The notes: a model not told the origin generated them from the letters alone. A stretch of 56,294 nucleotides of DNA from an uncultured Flavobacteriales bacterium (GCA_905478185.1 CAJQHO010000039.1:1-56294); one strand, 5' to 3'. Positions 43,469 through 52,982 are shown, numbered from the stretch's first letter. Translations and numbers: made by a program.

Positions 43469-46423
43469 TTAAGCTTTATTTCTAATTTTAGTTTGATAGA
43501 ATACTGAAGGATCAACATTTAAATGATCTAGCAACTGATATGATCTAGAGTCTTTCTTTAATCCTTGAATCTGATGAGAATCATCATTTACATCTCCAAA
43601 TACAATTGCATTTGTAGAGCAAGCAGAAGAACAAGCTGTTTGAGCATCTTCATCTCTAACTGTTCTTCCAGCTTTTTTAGCATCAAGTTTAATTGATTGA
43701 ATTTGTTGTATACACATACTACACTTCTCAATAACTCCTCTTGAACGAACAACTACATCAGGGTTCAATACCATTTTACCATAGTCATCATTCATGTTGA
43801 AATCAAACTTATCGTTATCAGAATATTGGAACCAGTTAAATCTTCTTACTTTATAAGGACAGTTATTCGCACAATACCTTGTGCCCACACATCTATTATA
43901 AGCCATGTGATTTTGACCTTCTGCACCATGAGATGTGGCAGCAACAGGACAAACAGTTTCACAAGGAGCATGATTACAATGCTGGCACATTACTGGTTGG
44001 TAAACCGTTTCAGGATTTCCTGAAGGATCCTCCATTTCAGCATACATATCAATTGTAGATATTTTTTCTTCAGCAGATAATTCTTTTGTCATATCAGAAG
44101 AAAAGTAACGGTCAATACGCAACCAGTGCATATCTCTCGATTTTCTAATTTCTTCTTTACCAACAACAGGAACATTATTTTCAGCATGACAAGAAATAAC
44201 ACAAGCAGCACATCCTGTACAAAGTGTTAAGTCAATTGACATATTCCAAAAATGACCTGTTGAATGATCAAACTCGTCCCAAAGAGAAACTTTATCCCCA
44301 GTTTTAGGCCCATCATGAGTAGCATATAATGTTTTATGATTTCCTGAAGTAGGATCGACAATAAAATCAGCAAGTGTAGTTTCTTTTACAATATCTCTTC
44401 CCATCATTGTATGATGTAATTGAACAGCTGCAAATTCGTACTCACCACCAATTACTTCAATAGTAGCATCTCCATTTCCTAAAGAAAAAGCGTTATACCC
44501 TATATCATTACCACATTTCCCTGCTGCAGTTCTACCATATCCAACTGCCAATGCAACGGTACCATTAGCTTGACCTGGTTGAATCATAACTGGAACATTA
44601 TTTAAAGTAGTTTCATTAACAGTAATGTTAACCATACTGCCATTTAAAGCCCCATTAGAAATATTCCAATTTGTAATTCCTAAATCACCAGCTGTAGAAG
44701 CTGACATTGTTAAATAATTATCCCAACAAGCTCTTGATAATGGATCAGGTAATTCTTGTAACCAAGGATTATTAGATTGAGAACCATCTCCCATTGAGAT
44801 TTTTTCAGTCATCTCAAACTCTATAGCCTCAGATTTTGATAAATCAAAAGAAGGAATAGTAGCTGCAAAAGATGCAGGATTTACTTTTCCATCATTTGAA
44901 GTAAAGTAACCATCATGTACAGATTGATTCCAATCAGCAAATGAATAATAGTTTTGTAAATAAGTATGATAATCTGATTCACCCATCCACTTCATTATAC
45001 TTTCTTGAAACTGTCTCCCATTAAACAATGGAGAGATAGTTGGTTGCATAAAAGTATATTCACCATGAGTTGGCATAGCATCACCCCATGATTCTAAGTA
45101 ATGATTATCAGGACAAGCATACATCATTTTTGAAGCAGACTCATCATTATAAAGTGAAGTAGAAATAGTTAAAGATACTTTTTCTAAGCCTGAATTATAT
45201 CCTGCTGCATTCTGTAAGGAATAAGAAGGATTTATATTATAAGTAATTAATGCTGCAATATTACCAGCATTCATATCAGTAATTAATTGAGCAACATCAG
45301 TATCATTTCCTTGGTTTAAATAAGAAGGAGCTGATAAAGTAATTGTATTTTCATAATTTCCTAATTTATCATTTATTGCATTAACTAAAATCTGAATTTT
45401 AGTATCATTACTACCACATACAACAATTGAGTTTCCTGCATTTTTAGATAAATCAGCAGCCATTTTAGCAATTCTACTATCAGCAGTACCACCATTTAAA
45501 GCATTTAATAAATTAGATAATAAACCAGCTTGTTCAGAAGGTTTAATTTGAATTCTTTCATCAGCATTAGAACCTGTTAATGATAAAGTAGATTCAACTT
45601 GATAGTGCTTAGACATTTTTCCATCATTAGGATTTCTACCTAAAGCATAATCTTTTTCATTGTTTGGGTGCCCCCAATTACCAATAAAATCAGCACCAAA
45701 TGAAACAATAACAGCAGCTTTATCAAAACGAAACATAGGTAAAGCTCTTACTCCAAATGAAGTCTTATTTGCTTCTAATGTGCCATGAGAAGAAACAGCA
45801 TCCATTTGTACATGTCTTACATTTTTATATTTAGATGAAAAATCAGCAATTAATTGTTTAGTAGTTGGGCTTAATATAGTAGAAGTTAGAAATGCAATAT
45901 TTCCTCCATCAGCAGAAATCTTTTCTAATTCAGCAGTAATATCAGCATCTACATTGTTCCAATCAGATTTAACACCAGATTTCATAGGATTTTTTAATCT
46001 TGCAGAATCATATAATGACAGAACAGAAGCTTGAACTCTTGCATTAGTTCCTGTTTTGTTTGGCTCAATCTTAATAGGTCTTCCCTCTCTAGTTTTAACT
46101 AAAACAGAAGCATAGTCATGCCCATCATACATTGTAGTGGCATAGAAATTAGCAACTCCAGGAGTTACTTCTTCAGGCTTAATTACGTAAGGAATAGCTT
46201 TGTTAACAGGAGTCTCACAAGCTGCTAAAGTTGCTGCTGCTGTACTGAATCCTAAAAACTTTAAGAAATCTCTTCTTGATGTAGATGTAGATGAAATATC
46301 ACTATCTCCTAAAAACTTATCTACTGGAATTTCTTCAACAAATTCATTTTGTTTTAACTTGTCTATAATCGGATCATTATTTAGCTCTGCTAAACCTTTC
46401 CAATATTTTTTTGCTTTTGTCAT
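43469..46423 (-). CDS. actB: Alternative complex III subunit ActB (iron-sulfur / molybdopterin-like)
   Basis: 984 residues. A twin-arginine region RRDFLKFLGFSTAAATLAAC (50-69) suggests Tat export and lipid attachment at Cys69. A molybdopterin-oxidoreductase-like domain without a visible Mo site (about 75-720) precedes a ferredoxin-like domain carrying four cluster-binding Cys groups: CTGCAACVISC (near 735), CQHCNHAPCETVC (near 811), CVGTRYCANNC (near 843) and CSMC ... CSSAC (near 899). This is the periplasmic electron wire of ACIII. It lies 29 bp after actA. Confidence 0.95.
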   Translation of the reverse strand: MTKAKKYWKGLAELNNDPIIDKLKQNEFVEEIPVDKFLGDSDISSTSTSRRDFLKFLGFSTAAATLAACETPVNKAIPYVIKPEEVTPGVANFYATTMYDGHDYASVLVKTREGRPIKIEPNKTGTNARVQASVLSLYDSARLKNPMKSGVKSDWNNVDADITAELEKISADGGNIAFLTSTILSPTTKQLIADFSSKYKNVRHVQMDAVSSHGTLEANKTSFGVRALPMFRFDKAAVIVSFGADFIGNWGHPNNEKDYALGRNPNDGKMSKHYQVESTLSLTGSNADERIQIKPSEQAGLLSNLLNALNGGTADSRIAKMAADLSKNAGNSIVVCGSNDTKIQILVNAINDKLGNYENTITLSAPSYLNQGNDTDVAQLITDMNAGNIAALITYNINPSYSLQNAAGYNSGLEKVSLTISTSLYNDESASKMMYACPDNHYLESWGDAMPTHGEYTFMQPTISPLFNGRQFQESIMKWMGESDYHTYLQNYYSFADWNQSVHDGYFTSNDGKVNPASFAATIPSFDLSKSEAIEFEMTEKISMGDGSQSNNPWLQELPDPLSRACWDNYLTMSASTAGDLGITNWNISNGALNGSMVNITVNETTLNNVPVMIQPGQANGTVALAVGYGRTAAGKCGNDIGYNAFSLGNGDATIEVIGGEYEFAAVQLHHTMMGRDIVKETTLADFIVDPTSGNHKTLYATHDGPKTGDKVSLWDEFDHSTGHFWNMSIDLTLCTGCAACVISCHAENNVPVVGKEEIRKSRDMHWLRIDRYFSSDMTKELSAEEKISTIDMYAEMEDPSGNPETVYQPVMCQHCNHAPCETVCPVAATSHGAEGQNHMAYNRCVGTRYCANNCPYKVRRFNWFQYSDNDKFDFNMNDDYGKMVLNPDVVVRSRGVIEKCSMCIQQIQSIKLDAKKAGRTVRDEDAQTACSSACSTNAIVFGDVNDDSHQIQGLKKDSRSYQLLDHLNVDPSVFYQTKIRNKA

Positions 46424-46452
46424 ATTATATAGAACTTAAATCTAAATACTTA

Positions 46453-47667
46453 TTAATAATGGCACTTACCACACTCTAAACCACCTATCTTGTCTACAGT
46501 AATTTTTTCACCTGAATATTGCTCTTTCATTTTTTCATGAAGACTAGTATAGTAATCGTTTCCTTCCATCTTCACTTCAGTTTCTCTATGACACTCAATA
46601 CACCAGCCCATAGTTAAATCATTTTCTTGTTTTACAACATCCATCTCCTCAATAGCTCCATGACATTCTTGACACTCGATTTTACCTACATTAACATGTT
46701 GCGAGTGATTGAAATAAGCTAAATCAGGTAGATTATGAATCCTTACCCATTCAATAGGCTTTTGCTCGTAACCTTCAATATATTGTCGCTTATCAGGATC
46801 ATAGCCAACTGCATCATATATTTTTTGTAATTCTGTAGCGCCTGCGATAGAGCCCTCTACAATACTTGCATGACAATTCATGCAAACATTAGCAGATGGT
46901 ATACTAGAATGCTTAGACTTTCTTGCAGAAACATGACAATAATTACAGTCAATCCCATTATCACCTGCATGAATTTTGTGCGAGAAAGCGATTGGCTGTT
47001 CAGGTTGATAATTAGTAGTAACACCTACGCCCATCATTGCATCATATACAAACTTTAAAATTACAATTGCAAAAAATAAGCCAACAAATAATTTATTGAT
47101 AGTATTAGAGAAAAACAAAGTAAAATTAGATTGTACCGTTGCAGTGACTGACTCAGAATCTTGCCCTAAACTTTCTTTAAGACTGTTTTTTACAGATGTC
47201 AATATATATATCAGAGTTAATAAAACCAAAGCAATCAACATCATTTGAGTAGAAGCAGACAGCCCTTCTTCTTCAGCAACAACAGTATTTTTGATAGCAA
47301 CAGGAGCCTCCTCTACTGGAGGATTTTCTAAATAACCAAATAAAGCTTCAAATTCTTCATCAGAAAAATAAAAATTTGTCATTACAACTTTATTATACTC
47401 CTCAAAAATTGCAATTGCATCTGCATCGCCAGAAGCAATTAATTCAGATGAATTATTAATCCATTTTTTCAACCATTCTTTATCTCTTTTTTCTGTTATG
47501 CCTTTTAAACCTGGACCAATAAGCTTAGTCTCTCCTAAAACATGACATGCTGTACAGTTTTGTTTAAAGATTTGAGCGCCATCTACTTCAGCTAACGATT
47601 GAAATGAAAATGTAAACGATACTACAAGAAGTAAAAAGTAGTTTTTAATATTATAAATTCTAATCAT
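46453..47667 (-). CDS. actA: Alternative complex III subunit ActA, cytochrome c fused to pentaheme domain
   Basis: About 404 residues. Signal/anchor 1-29 (ending QSLAE). Six CxxCH heme sites are visible: CTACH in an N-terminal monoheme cytochrome c domain, then CNYCH, CMNCH, CQECH, CIECH and CGKCH in the pentaheme domain, with membrane helices between (LIALVLLTLIYIL; LFVGLFFAIVILKFV). I chose the ATG at 47667 because the -7 element lies at 47702-47695; longer frames start upstream of the promoter. ActA takes electrons from the Fe-S subunit. The N-terminal fusion is common in Bacteroidetes. Confidence 0.94.
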   Translation of the reverse strand: MIRIYNIKNYFLLLVVSFTFSFQSLAEVDGAQIFKQNCTACHVLGETKLIGPGLKGITEKRDKEWLKKWINNSSELIASGDADAIAIFEEYNKVVMTNFYFSDEEFEALFGYLENPPVEEAPVAIKNTVVAEEEGLSASTQMMLIALVLLTLIYILTSVKNSLKESLGQDSESVTATVQSNFTLFFSNTINKLFVGLFFAIVILKFVYDAMMGVGVTTNYQPEQPIAFSHKIHAGDNGIDCNYCHVSARKSKHSSIPSANVCMNCHASIVEGSIAGATELQKIYDAVGYDPDKRQYIEGYEQKPIEWVRIHNLPDLAYFNHSQHVNVGKIECQECHGAIEEMDVVKQENDLTMGWCIECHRETEVKMEGNDYYTSLHEKMKEQYSGEKITVDKIGGLECGKCHY

Positions 47668-47694
47668 GTTAAATATATCTTCAATTTTAGGCTG

Positions 47695-47702
47695 CAAATT
47701 TA
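47695..47702 (-). promoter_or_regulatory. Promoter -7 element of the actABCDEF operon
   Basis: TAAATTTG on the minus strand, giving a leader of about 24 nt before the actA ATG at 47667. The rest of the 145-bp gap to the nfu gene is AT-rich with nothing else recognisable. Confidence 0.55.
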
Positions 47703-47812
47703 TATTTTTCAAATTAAAAAAATAGATATAAAATAACTGTATAATGTAATTTATAGCAATTCTAAATAGAAAATGCTCTACTAGATATAACATCAAGAAA
47801 AATAATTGACTT

Positions 47813-48067
47813 TTAGAGAGCAGAAATTTCAATAACCTCTTTCACTTCAGGAACAGCACGCTTAACAACAACCTCAACACCATTTTTTAAAGTTGATAAA
47901 CTAATACTGCAATTACTGCAAGCTCCAATCAATTTTACTTTCACCACCCATTCATCAGTAAGTTCAATAAAATTAATATCACCACCATCATCCTCTAAAA
48001 AAGGTCTTATCTCAGCTAAAGCACCCTCAATTTTAGCAATAATAGTTTTGTCAGTAATAATTCCCAT
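47813..48067 (-). CDS. NifU C-terminal domain (Nfu-type) Fe-S carrier
   Basis: 84 residues consisting only of the NifU C-terminal domain: IRPFLEDDGGDINFIEL and the cluster-binding CSNC (Cys50, Cys53) in GACSNCSISLSTLKNGVE. It carries and delivers [4Fe-4S] clusters. It lies 6 bp after the Mrp gene, which has a related role, and upstream of the Fe-S-rich act operon. Confidence 0.9.
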   Translation of the reverse strand: MGIITDKTIIAKIEGALAEIRPFLEDDGGDINFIELTDEWVVKVKLIGACSNCSISLSTLKNGVEVVVKRAVPEVKEVIEISAL

Positions 48068-48073
48068 AATATT

Positions 48074-49198
48074 TTATTTAGTTGAGCAACCAGCCTCATT
48101 TGTAGTTTCAACTGCTGATGTTGGCGGCAAATTTACATTTCTTTTTTCAATTGCGGTTACTACATTCTTGGCCAAATTTAAAAGCTCTAATGCAACAGGA
48201 GTAGCTCCTTGTAACACTGCAGGCCTTCCTGCATCAGCAGCTTCACGAACTGATTGAACAAGAGGAATTTCAGCCAACAAATCAATACCCATTTGTTCAG
48301 CTAACCCTTTAGCTCCACCTTCACCAAAAATGTAATGCTTATTATCAGGCAATTCCTCAGGTGTGAAATAAGACATGTTCTCAACCATACCTAAAACAGG
48401 AACGGCAATACTGTCCATCTGGAACATATTCACTCCTTTTTTAGCATCAGCCAAAGCAATATTTTGAGGAGTACTCACTACCACAGCACCCGTTAAAGGA
48501 ATTGATTGCACCAATGATAAATGTATATCACCAGTACCAGGGGGTAAATCAACAATAAGGTATTCTAACTCCCCCCAATGCGTATCCCAAAGTAACTGGT
48601 TCAATGCTTTTGAAGCCATAGGCCCTCTCCAAACAACTGCCTGTTGACTTTGAGCAAAAAACCCAATAGATAATAGCTTTACACCATAACTTTCCAAAGG
48701 TTTAATTTTTGATTTTCCATCAATTTGAATTGCTTCAGGAGTTGCTCCCTCCAATCCAAACATAATATGCATAGAAGGGCCATAAATATCAGCATCAATT
48801 ACACCAACTTTATATCCTAAGTCAGCTAAACCAACAGCTAAATTTGCTGCAATAGTTGATTTTCCGACACCTCCTTTACCAGATGAAACCGCAACAATAT
48901 TTTTAACTCCAGGAATCTCATTACCTTTAATAATATTTGATTTTTCTGGAGCATTAATTATAAGATTTATCTTTACTTTAGATTTTTCATAAGCATGCTC
49001 ATGAATTGCTTTTAAGCAATCTACCTCAACACGCTTTTTATATTGTAATGTAGGGTTTTTTATCTCTACATCTAACTCAACATCAGTACCGAAAATCTGT
49101 AAATTTTTTATCGCTCCACATTCTACAATATTCTGACCCTCATTAGGCAAAGTAATATTAGATAGTGCCGCTAAAACAACTTCTTTGGTAAGTTTCAT
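48074..49198 (-). CDS. Mrp/ApbC-type P-loop ATPase (Fe-S cluster carrier)
   Basis: 374 residues. An N-terminal MIP18-like domain (about 1-85) precedes the ATPase with the deviant Walker A SSGKGGVGKST (105-115), DADIYGPSMH and LPPGTGDIHL. Family members bind and transfer iron-sulfur clusters through a CxxC; here the matching region reads MSYFTPEELPDNKHYIFG with no Cys pair, as I recall in other Bacteroidetes homologues. It is paired with the nfu gene 6 bp downstream. Confidence 0.9.
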   Translation of the reverse strand: MKLTKEVVLAALSNITLPNEGQNIVECGAIKNLQIFGTDVELDVEIKNPTLQYKKRVEVDCLKAIHEHAYEKSKVKINLIINAPEKSNIIKGNEIPGVKNIVAVSSGKGGVGKSTIAANLAVGLADLGYKVGVIDADIYGPSMHIMFGLEGATPEAIQIDGKSKIKPLESYGVKLLSIGFFAQSQQAVVWRGPMASKALNQLLWDTHWGELEYLIVDLPPGTGDIHLSLVQSIPLTGAVVVSTPQNIALADAKKGVNMFQMDSIAVPVLGMVENMSYFTPEELPDNKHYIFGEGGAKGLAEQMGIDLLAEIPLVQSVREAADAGRPAVLQGATPVALELLNLAKNVVTAIEKRNVNLPPTSAVETTNEAGCSTK

Positions 49199-49218
49199 TT
49201 TTTTTAAATTTTGGGATG

Positions 49219-49226
49219 CAAAGATA
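49219..49226 (-). promoter_or_regulatory. Promoter -7 element of mrp-nfu
   Basis: TATCTTTG then C on the minus strand, with a leader of about 17 nt before the mrp ATG. Confidence 0.5.
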
Positions 49227-49238
49227 GGAAGTTAGATT

Positions 49239-49550
49239 TTAGATTTTAGGCTCCCACAAATATTTTTCTAAATCAATTATTTGGTTGTCTTTAATTTCAA
49301 CTCCTTCATTTTCTAATAAATCTTGCATTAAAGTAATGCCGTCAAAATGCATTTTTCCCGTAAGTAAACCTTGCTTATTAACCACCCTATGAGCAGGCAC
49401 ATCACTTGGGCATTTATTCAAAGCCCAACCTACCATTCTAGCAGATTTTGCACTGCCCAAATATTTTCCAATAGATCCATAAGTACAAACTTTTCCCTCA
49501 GGAATCTGTAGAACAATCGCATACACTTTATGAAAGAAATTATCTTGCAA
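49239..49550 (-). CDS. Alkyltransferase-like (ATL) DNA-binding protein
   Basis: 103 residues, only the DNA-binding domain of the O6-alkylguanine transferase family: GKVCTYGSIGKYLGSAKSARMVGWALN, then VPAHRVVNKQG. The active-site motif PCHRV is PAHRV here, so the alkyl-acceptor cysteine is missing. ATL proteins bind O6-alkylguanine and flag it for nucleotide excision repair. The start is TTG at 49550; no nearby ATG keeps the conserved NFFHKVYAIV start. It overlaps the end of trmB by 11 bp. Confidence 0.88.
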   Translation of the reverse strand: MQDNFFHKVYAIVLQIPEGKVCTYGSIGKYLGSAKSARMVGWALNKCPSDVPAHRVVNKQGLLTGKMHFDGITLMQDLLENEGVEIKDNQIIDLEKYLWEPKI

Positions 49551-50208
49551 GTTTGAACCTTAAATAAGTAATTGGCATCCCTTTATCTAAATAGATTTGC
49601 TCGTAATGGGTTTTGATTTCCATGTGTTCCCTTACCATTGGTGAACCATATAAATCATGAGTACTATCCTCCAATTTATGACCTTTACCAGTGATAACTC
49701 CTAAAGTAAAACCATGTAAAAATTGACTATCCGTTTTTAAATGAATAGGAGCATCTTCTTTCAATATGTACTTATATCTTTTTAAAAATCCTGGATGTGT
49801 TAAACGCTTAGTCCCTCTTCTTTTTTTCATTTGAGGATCAGGAAAAGTAATCCATATCTCGTCAACCTCCCCTTCTTCAAAACAACTTTCAATCCAATCA
49901 ATCCTGATTCTTAAAAAACCGACATTCTTCATGTCTTTTTCTAAGGACTCAGTAGCTCCTTGCCAAATTCTAGCGCCCTTTATATCAACACCCAAAAAGT
50001 TTTTATCTGGGCATTTATCAGCTAAACCTACACTATACTCACCCATACCACAACCAAGTTCCAACACCAAAGGATTGTCATTTTTGAAAAACTCTTTTTT
50101 CCATTTTCCTTTTAAATGAAATCCTTCTTTCATCTCCTCCAAAGTAGGCTCCTCAACATGAGGGTAATTCTTCATCTGTCCGAATTTTCTTAACTTATTT
50201 TTTGCCAA
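49540..50208 (-). CDS. trmB: tRNA (guanine-N7-)-methyltransferase TrmB
   Basis: 222 residues. SAM-binding motif VLELGCGMGEYSVGLA (near 48-63), then FLGVDIKGARIWQGA and WITFPDPQMKKRRGTKRLTHPGFL (near 119-142), the TrmB signature. It methylates G46 of tRNA. It is promoted from 50232-50225 with a 13-nt leader and divergent from the glycosyltransferase gene. Confidence 0.95.
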   Translation of the reverse strand: MAKNKLRKFGQMKNYPHVEEPTLEEMKEGFHLKGKWKKEFFKNDNPLVLELGCGMGEYSVGLADKCPDKNFLGVDIKGARIWQGATESLEKDMKNVGFLRIRIDWIESCFEEGEVDEIWITFPDPQMKKRRGTKRLTHPGFLKRYKYILKEDAPIHLKTDSQFLHGFTLGVITGKGHKLEDSTHDLYGSPMVREHMEIKTHYEQIYLDKGMPITYLRFKLAR

Positions 50209-50224
50209 AACTTATATTTTTATG

Positions 50225-50252
50225 CAAAACTACTTTGTTTTAAGTATTTTTG
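50225..50252. promoter_or_regulatory. Divergent promoters, trmB (-) and glycosyltransferase (+)
   Basis: TAGTTTTG on the minus strand (50232-50225) for trmB and TATTTTTG on the plus strand (50245-50252) for the glycosyltransferase. The second ends only 4 bp before the GTG start. Confidence 0.5.
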
Positions 50253-50256
50253 GCCT

Positions 50257-51306
50257 GTGAAATCAAAAAAACGAATATTAGTTGCTCCACTAGATTGGGG
50301 AATTGGGCATGCTACAAGATGCATACCAATAATAAAACAACTAATTTCACATAATTATGAAGTAATTATTGCAGCTGATGGCAGGCCTATGCATCTACTA
50401 AGTACAGAGCTTCCTGACTTAGAAATGATTCGTTTTTCAGGATACAACATTAAATACCCTAAGTATTTGCCAATGAGTATTAGTATGCTTTTGCAACTCC
50501 CCAAATTAATTATAGGGATTAAAAAAGAACATTCAATGTTAAAACAAATTATTGAAGATTATAATATCGATGGGGTAATATCTGACAACAGGTATGGGCT
50601 GTATTCCAATAAAGTGCCAACTGCTTTTATCACTCATCAACTTAAAATACAAAGTCCTTATTTTTCTAAAAGTATTCAAAATTTTAATTACAAATACATT
50701 AATAAATTTGATGCATGTTGGGTAATGGATGATGATGAAAATAGTTTGGCTGGGGAATTATCAAAACCTGATTATCTTCCCAACAACACCTCATATATAG
50801 GAGTTCAATCTCGTTTTGAGAAAATAGATGAAAAGAATAAATATGACTTCTTAGCAATTGTTTCTGGGCCAGAACCCCAAAGAACAATACTTGAAAAAGG
50901 TTTGATAAAAGCTTTAAAAGACAGAAAAGAAAAATCATTAATTGTACTTGGGAAACCTGAGATAGATACCCATGAAACCGTGGGGAATTTAAGTGTTCAT
51001 TCTCATATGAACGCAACTGAATTAAATACAGCCATTACACAGTCTGAACTTATTATTTGCAGACCTGGGTATTCTACAGTTATGGATTTAGCGAAACTTG
51101 AGAAAAAGGCATTTTTCATTCCAACACCAGGACAAACCGAGCAAGAGTATCTAGCCGCTAATTTTAAGCAGAATGGAATTTGTTACTCACAAAAACAAGC
51201 TGATTTTGATTTTGAAAAAGCAATAACCCAAAGTAAAAAATACTCAGGATTTGTTGCCATAAAACTTACTTCAACAAATTGGGAAGAATTATTTAGCCTT
51301 TTTTAG
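50257..51306 (+). CDS. MurG-like (GT28-type) glycosyltransferase
   Basis: 349 residues, GT-B fold. N-terminal KRILVAPLDWGIGHATRCIPI carries the glycine-rich GxGHxxR motif; the C-terminal half has SELIICRPGYSTVMDLAKLEKKAFFIPTPGQTEQEYLA, the donor-sugar site of the GT28 family. Donor and acceptor are unknown; a role in envelope polysaccharide or glycolipid synthesis is possible. It starts with GTG at 50257, since no ATG precedes the conserved N-terminus. Its 3' end overlaps convergent phoR by 18 bp. Confidence 0.85.
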   Translation: MKSKKRILVAPLDWGIGHATRCIPIIKQLISHNYEVIIAADGRPMHLLSTELPDLEMIRFSGYNIKYPKYLPMSISMLLQLPKLIIGIKKEHSMLKQIIEDYNIDGVISDNRYGLYSNKVPTAFITHQLKIQSPYFSKSIQNFNYKYINKFDACWVMDDDENSLAGELSKPDYLPNNTSYIGVQSRFEKIDEKNKYDFLAIVSGPEPQRTILEKGLIKALKDRKEKSLIVLGKPEIDTHETVGNLSVHSHMNATELNTAITQSELIICRPGYSTVMDLAKLEKKAFFIPTPGQTEQEYLAANFKQNGICYSQKQADFDFEKAITQSKKYSGFVAIKLTSTNWEELFSLF

Positions 51307-52293
51307 AATAAAAGAAAAAGTAGACCCAACATCAATAGTACTTCTAACATTAATTGTCTGATTATGTGCTTCAATAATATGCTTTACAATTGCTAACCCT
51401 AATCCTGTGCCGCCAATTTTTCTAGATCTATTTTTATCAACTCGATAAAACCTTTCAAAAAGCCTAGGCAGATCCATCTCACTAATACCAATACCATCGT
51501 CAGCAATCTCTATTAAAATATTCTCATTCATGTCAAAAAATCTTACTTCAGTACGACCACCCTCTTTCCCATATTTAATAGAGTTACTTATTAGATTTGC
51601 AAAAACTTGCTGAATTTTATCAATATCTCCTACAACAAACTCTGTAAGTATTTCTTTTTGAATCGACAGTTCAATTTTTGACTCATTTGCTTTTAATTCT
51701 AACTGATCAAGCACATCTTTTACTAACTCAACAATATTAAATTCCCCAATTTCTAATTGTGATTCTTCTGTTTCCAATCTAGTAATAACCTCTAAATCAT
51801 CTACAATATTAATCATTCTATCAACACTCTTACTAGTTCTTTTCAAGTATTTCATGTTTACCTCTTCATCATATAAACCTCCATCTAAAAGTGTAAGAAT
51901 ATATCCTTGTATATTAAAAATTGGTGTTTTTAGCTCATGTGAAACATTACCAATAAATTCTCTTCTATAAGTTTCTGATGCTTTCATTTGCAGAATTTCA
52001 TTTTCTTTCTGTATTGCCCAGTCTTCCACTTCTTTTTCTACTGAATCAATATCTACATCCACAAACCTTGTAACGCCTTTGTGCGTATAGATATTTTTAT
52101 ATATAACACTAATCTTACTATGTATATATAGTTTTACAACTTTATAAATTAATACAACTGAAAACCAAAAGAATAAAACTAAACTTAAAAGAAAATACTC
52201 AGTTCCTGATGCTGCATAAAATAAACTTCCTGCTAAAACAAAAAGTACCGCACTTAAGAATAATGATATTTTTATTGGTGTGTTAAACCGCAT
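51289..52293 (-). CDS. phoR: PhoR-like sensor histidine kinase
   Basis: 334 residues. Two membrane helices (about 8-27 and 33-50) with almost no periplasmic loop, so no external sensor domain; no PAS domain is evident. The H-box is FIGNVSHELKTP with His119, the N-box is ANLISNSIKYG, and the ATP-lid motifs are DDGIGI and GGTGLGLAI. PhoR assignment rests on the partner phoB, the kinase type and the phosphate-related genes across the divergent promoter. It overlaps phoB by 1 bp. Confidence 0.85.
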   Translation of the reverse strand: MRFNTPIKISLFLSAVLFVLAGSLFYAASGTEYFLLSLVLFFWFSVVLIYKVVKLYIHSKISVIYKNIYTHKGVTRFVDVDIDSVEKEVEDWAIQKENEILQMKASETYRREFIGNVSHELKTPIFNIQGYILTLLDGGLYDEEVNMKYLKRTSKSVDRMINIVDDLEVITRLETEESQLEIGEFNIVELVKDVLDQLELKANESKIELSIQKEILTEFVVGDIDKIQQVFANLISNSIKYGKEGGRTEVRFFDMNENILIEIADDGIGISEMDLPRLFERFYRVDKNRSRKIGGTGLGLAIVKHIIEAHNQTINVRSTIDVGSTFSFILKKAK

Positions 52294-52961
52294 TATATAT
52301 CAAATTTATATCCTACTCCTTTTACTGTTTTAATATGATTATCTCCAATCTTCTCCCTTATTTTTCTAATATGAACATCAATAGTTCTATCTCCAACTAT
52401 TGCATCCTTCCAAACCTCATTAATTATTTCTTTTCTAGTGAAAACCTTAGCAGGTATAGTCATTAAGTAAAATAATAACTTAAATTCTTTTCTAGCCAAA
52501 GAAATAAATTCACCATTACAAGAAATAGTGTGCTTTTCTTGATCAATTTCAATTCCTCCAACTTCTATTTTATTTACAGCTTTATCTCTACTTTTTCTTC
52601 TTAAAATAGCGTTAACCCTACTAATTAGTAATTTAGGTTTTATTGGCTTAGTAATATAATCATCAGCGCCTGCACTAAAGCCTGCTAGCTGAGAATAATC
52701 CTCAGCCCTTGCAGATAAAAATAATACAAGTGTTTCATCTAACTCAGGTAATTCTCTTAACCTTTGACATACATCAACACCATCCATCTCTGGCATCATT
52801 ACATCTAGAATAACTAAATCTGGCTTATGCTTTTTTGCTAATGCTAATCCTTTTGCACCATTATTTGCAGTAAGTATTTCAAATCCATCTTTTATTAGGT
52901 TATAAGATAAAAACTCTAAAATATCCTCCTCATCGTCTACTAATAAAATTTTTTGGCTCAT
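52293..52961 (-). CDS. phoB: PhoB-like OmpR-family response regulator
   Basis: 222 residues. The receiver domain has DDEED near the start, phospho-acceptor Asp53 (LVILDVMMPEMDG) and the conserved Lys in DDYITKPIKP. A winged-helix OmpR-type output domain follows (LARKEFKLLFYLMTIPAKVFTRKEII ... RTIDVHIRKIREKIG). PhoB-like regulators bind tandem 11-bp repeats, and such repeats stand upstream of the divergent genes. The -7 element is at 52982-52975. Confidence 0.85.
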   Translation of the reverse strand: MSQKILLVDDEEDILEFLSYNLIKDGFEILTANNGAKGLALAKKHKPDLVILDVMMPEMDGVDVCQRLRELPELDETLVLFLSARAEDYSQLAGFSAGADDYITKPIKPKLLISRVNAILRRKSRDKAVNKIEVGGIEIDQEKHTISCNGEFISLARKEFKLLFYLMTIPAKVFTRKEIINEVWKDAIVGDRTIDVHIRKIREKIGDNHIKTVKGVGYKFDI

Positions 52962-52974
52962 GTTTGCTTTTTTA

Positions 52975-52982
52975 CAAAAGTA
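52975..52982 (-). promoter_or_regulatory. Promoter -7 element of phoB-phoR
   Basis: TACTTTTG on the minus strand, 13 bp before the phoB ATG. Just upstream is a short A-rich tandem repeat (AAAAAAGAT-like units, 52985-53006). Confidence 0.5.

Noticed and set aside
47668-47832. A 55-residue N-terminal extension of ActA
   Set aside because: It would start upstream of the predicted promoter and lacks the signal peptide position expected for ActA; ATG 47667 is followed directly by a good signal sequence.
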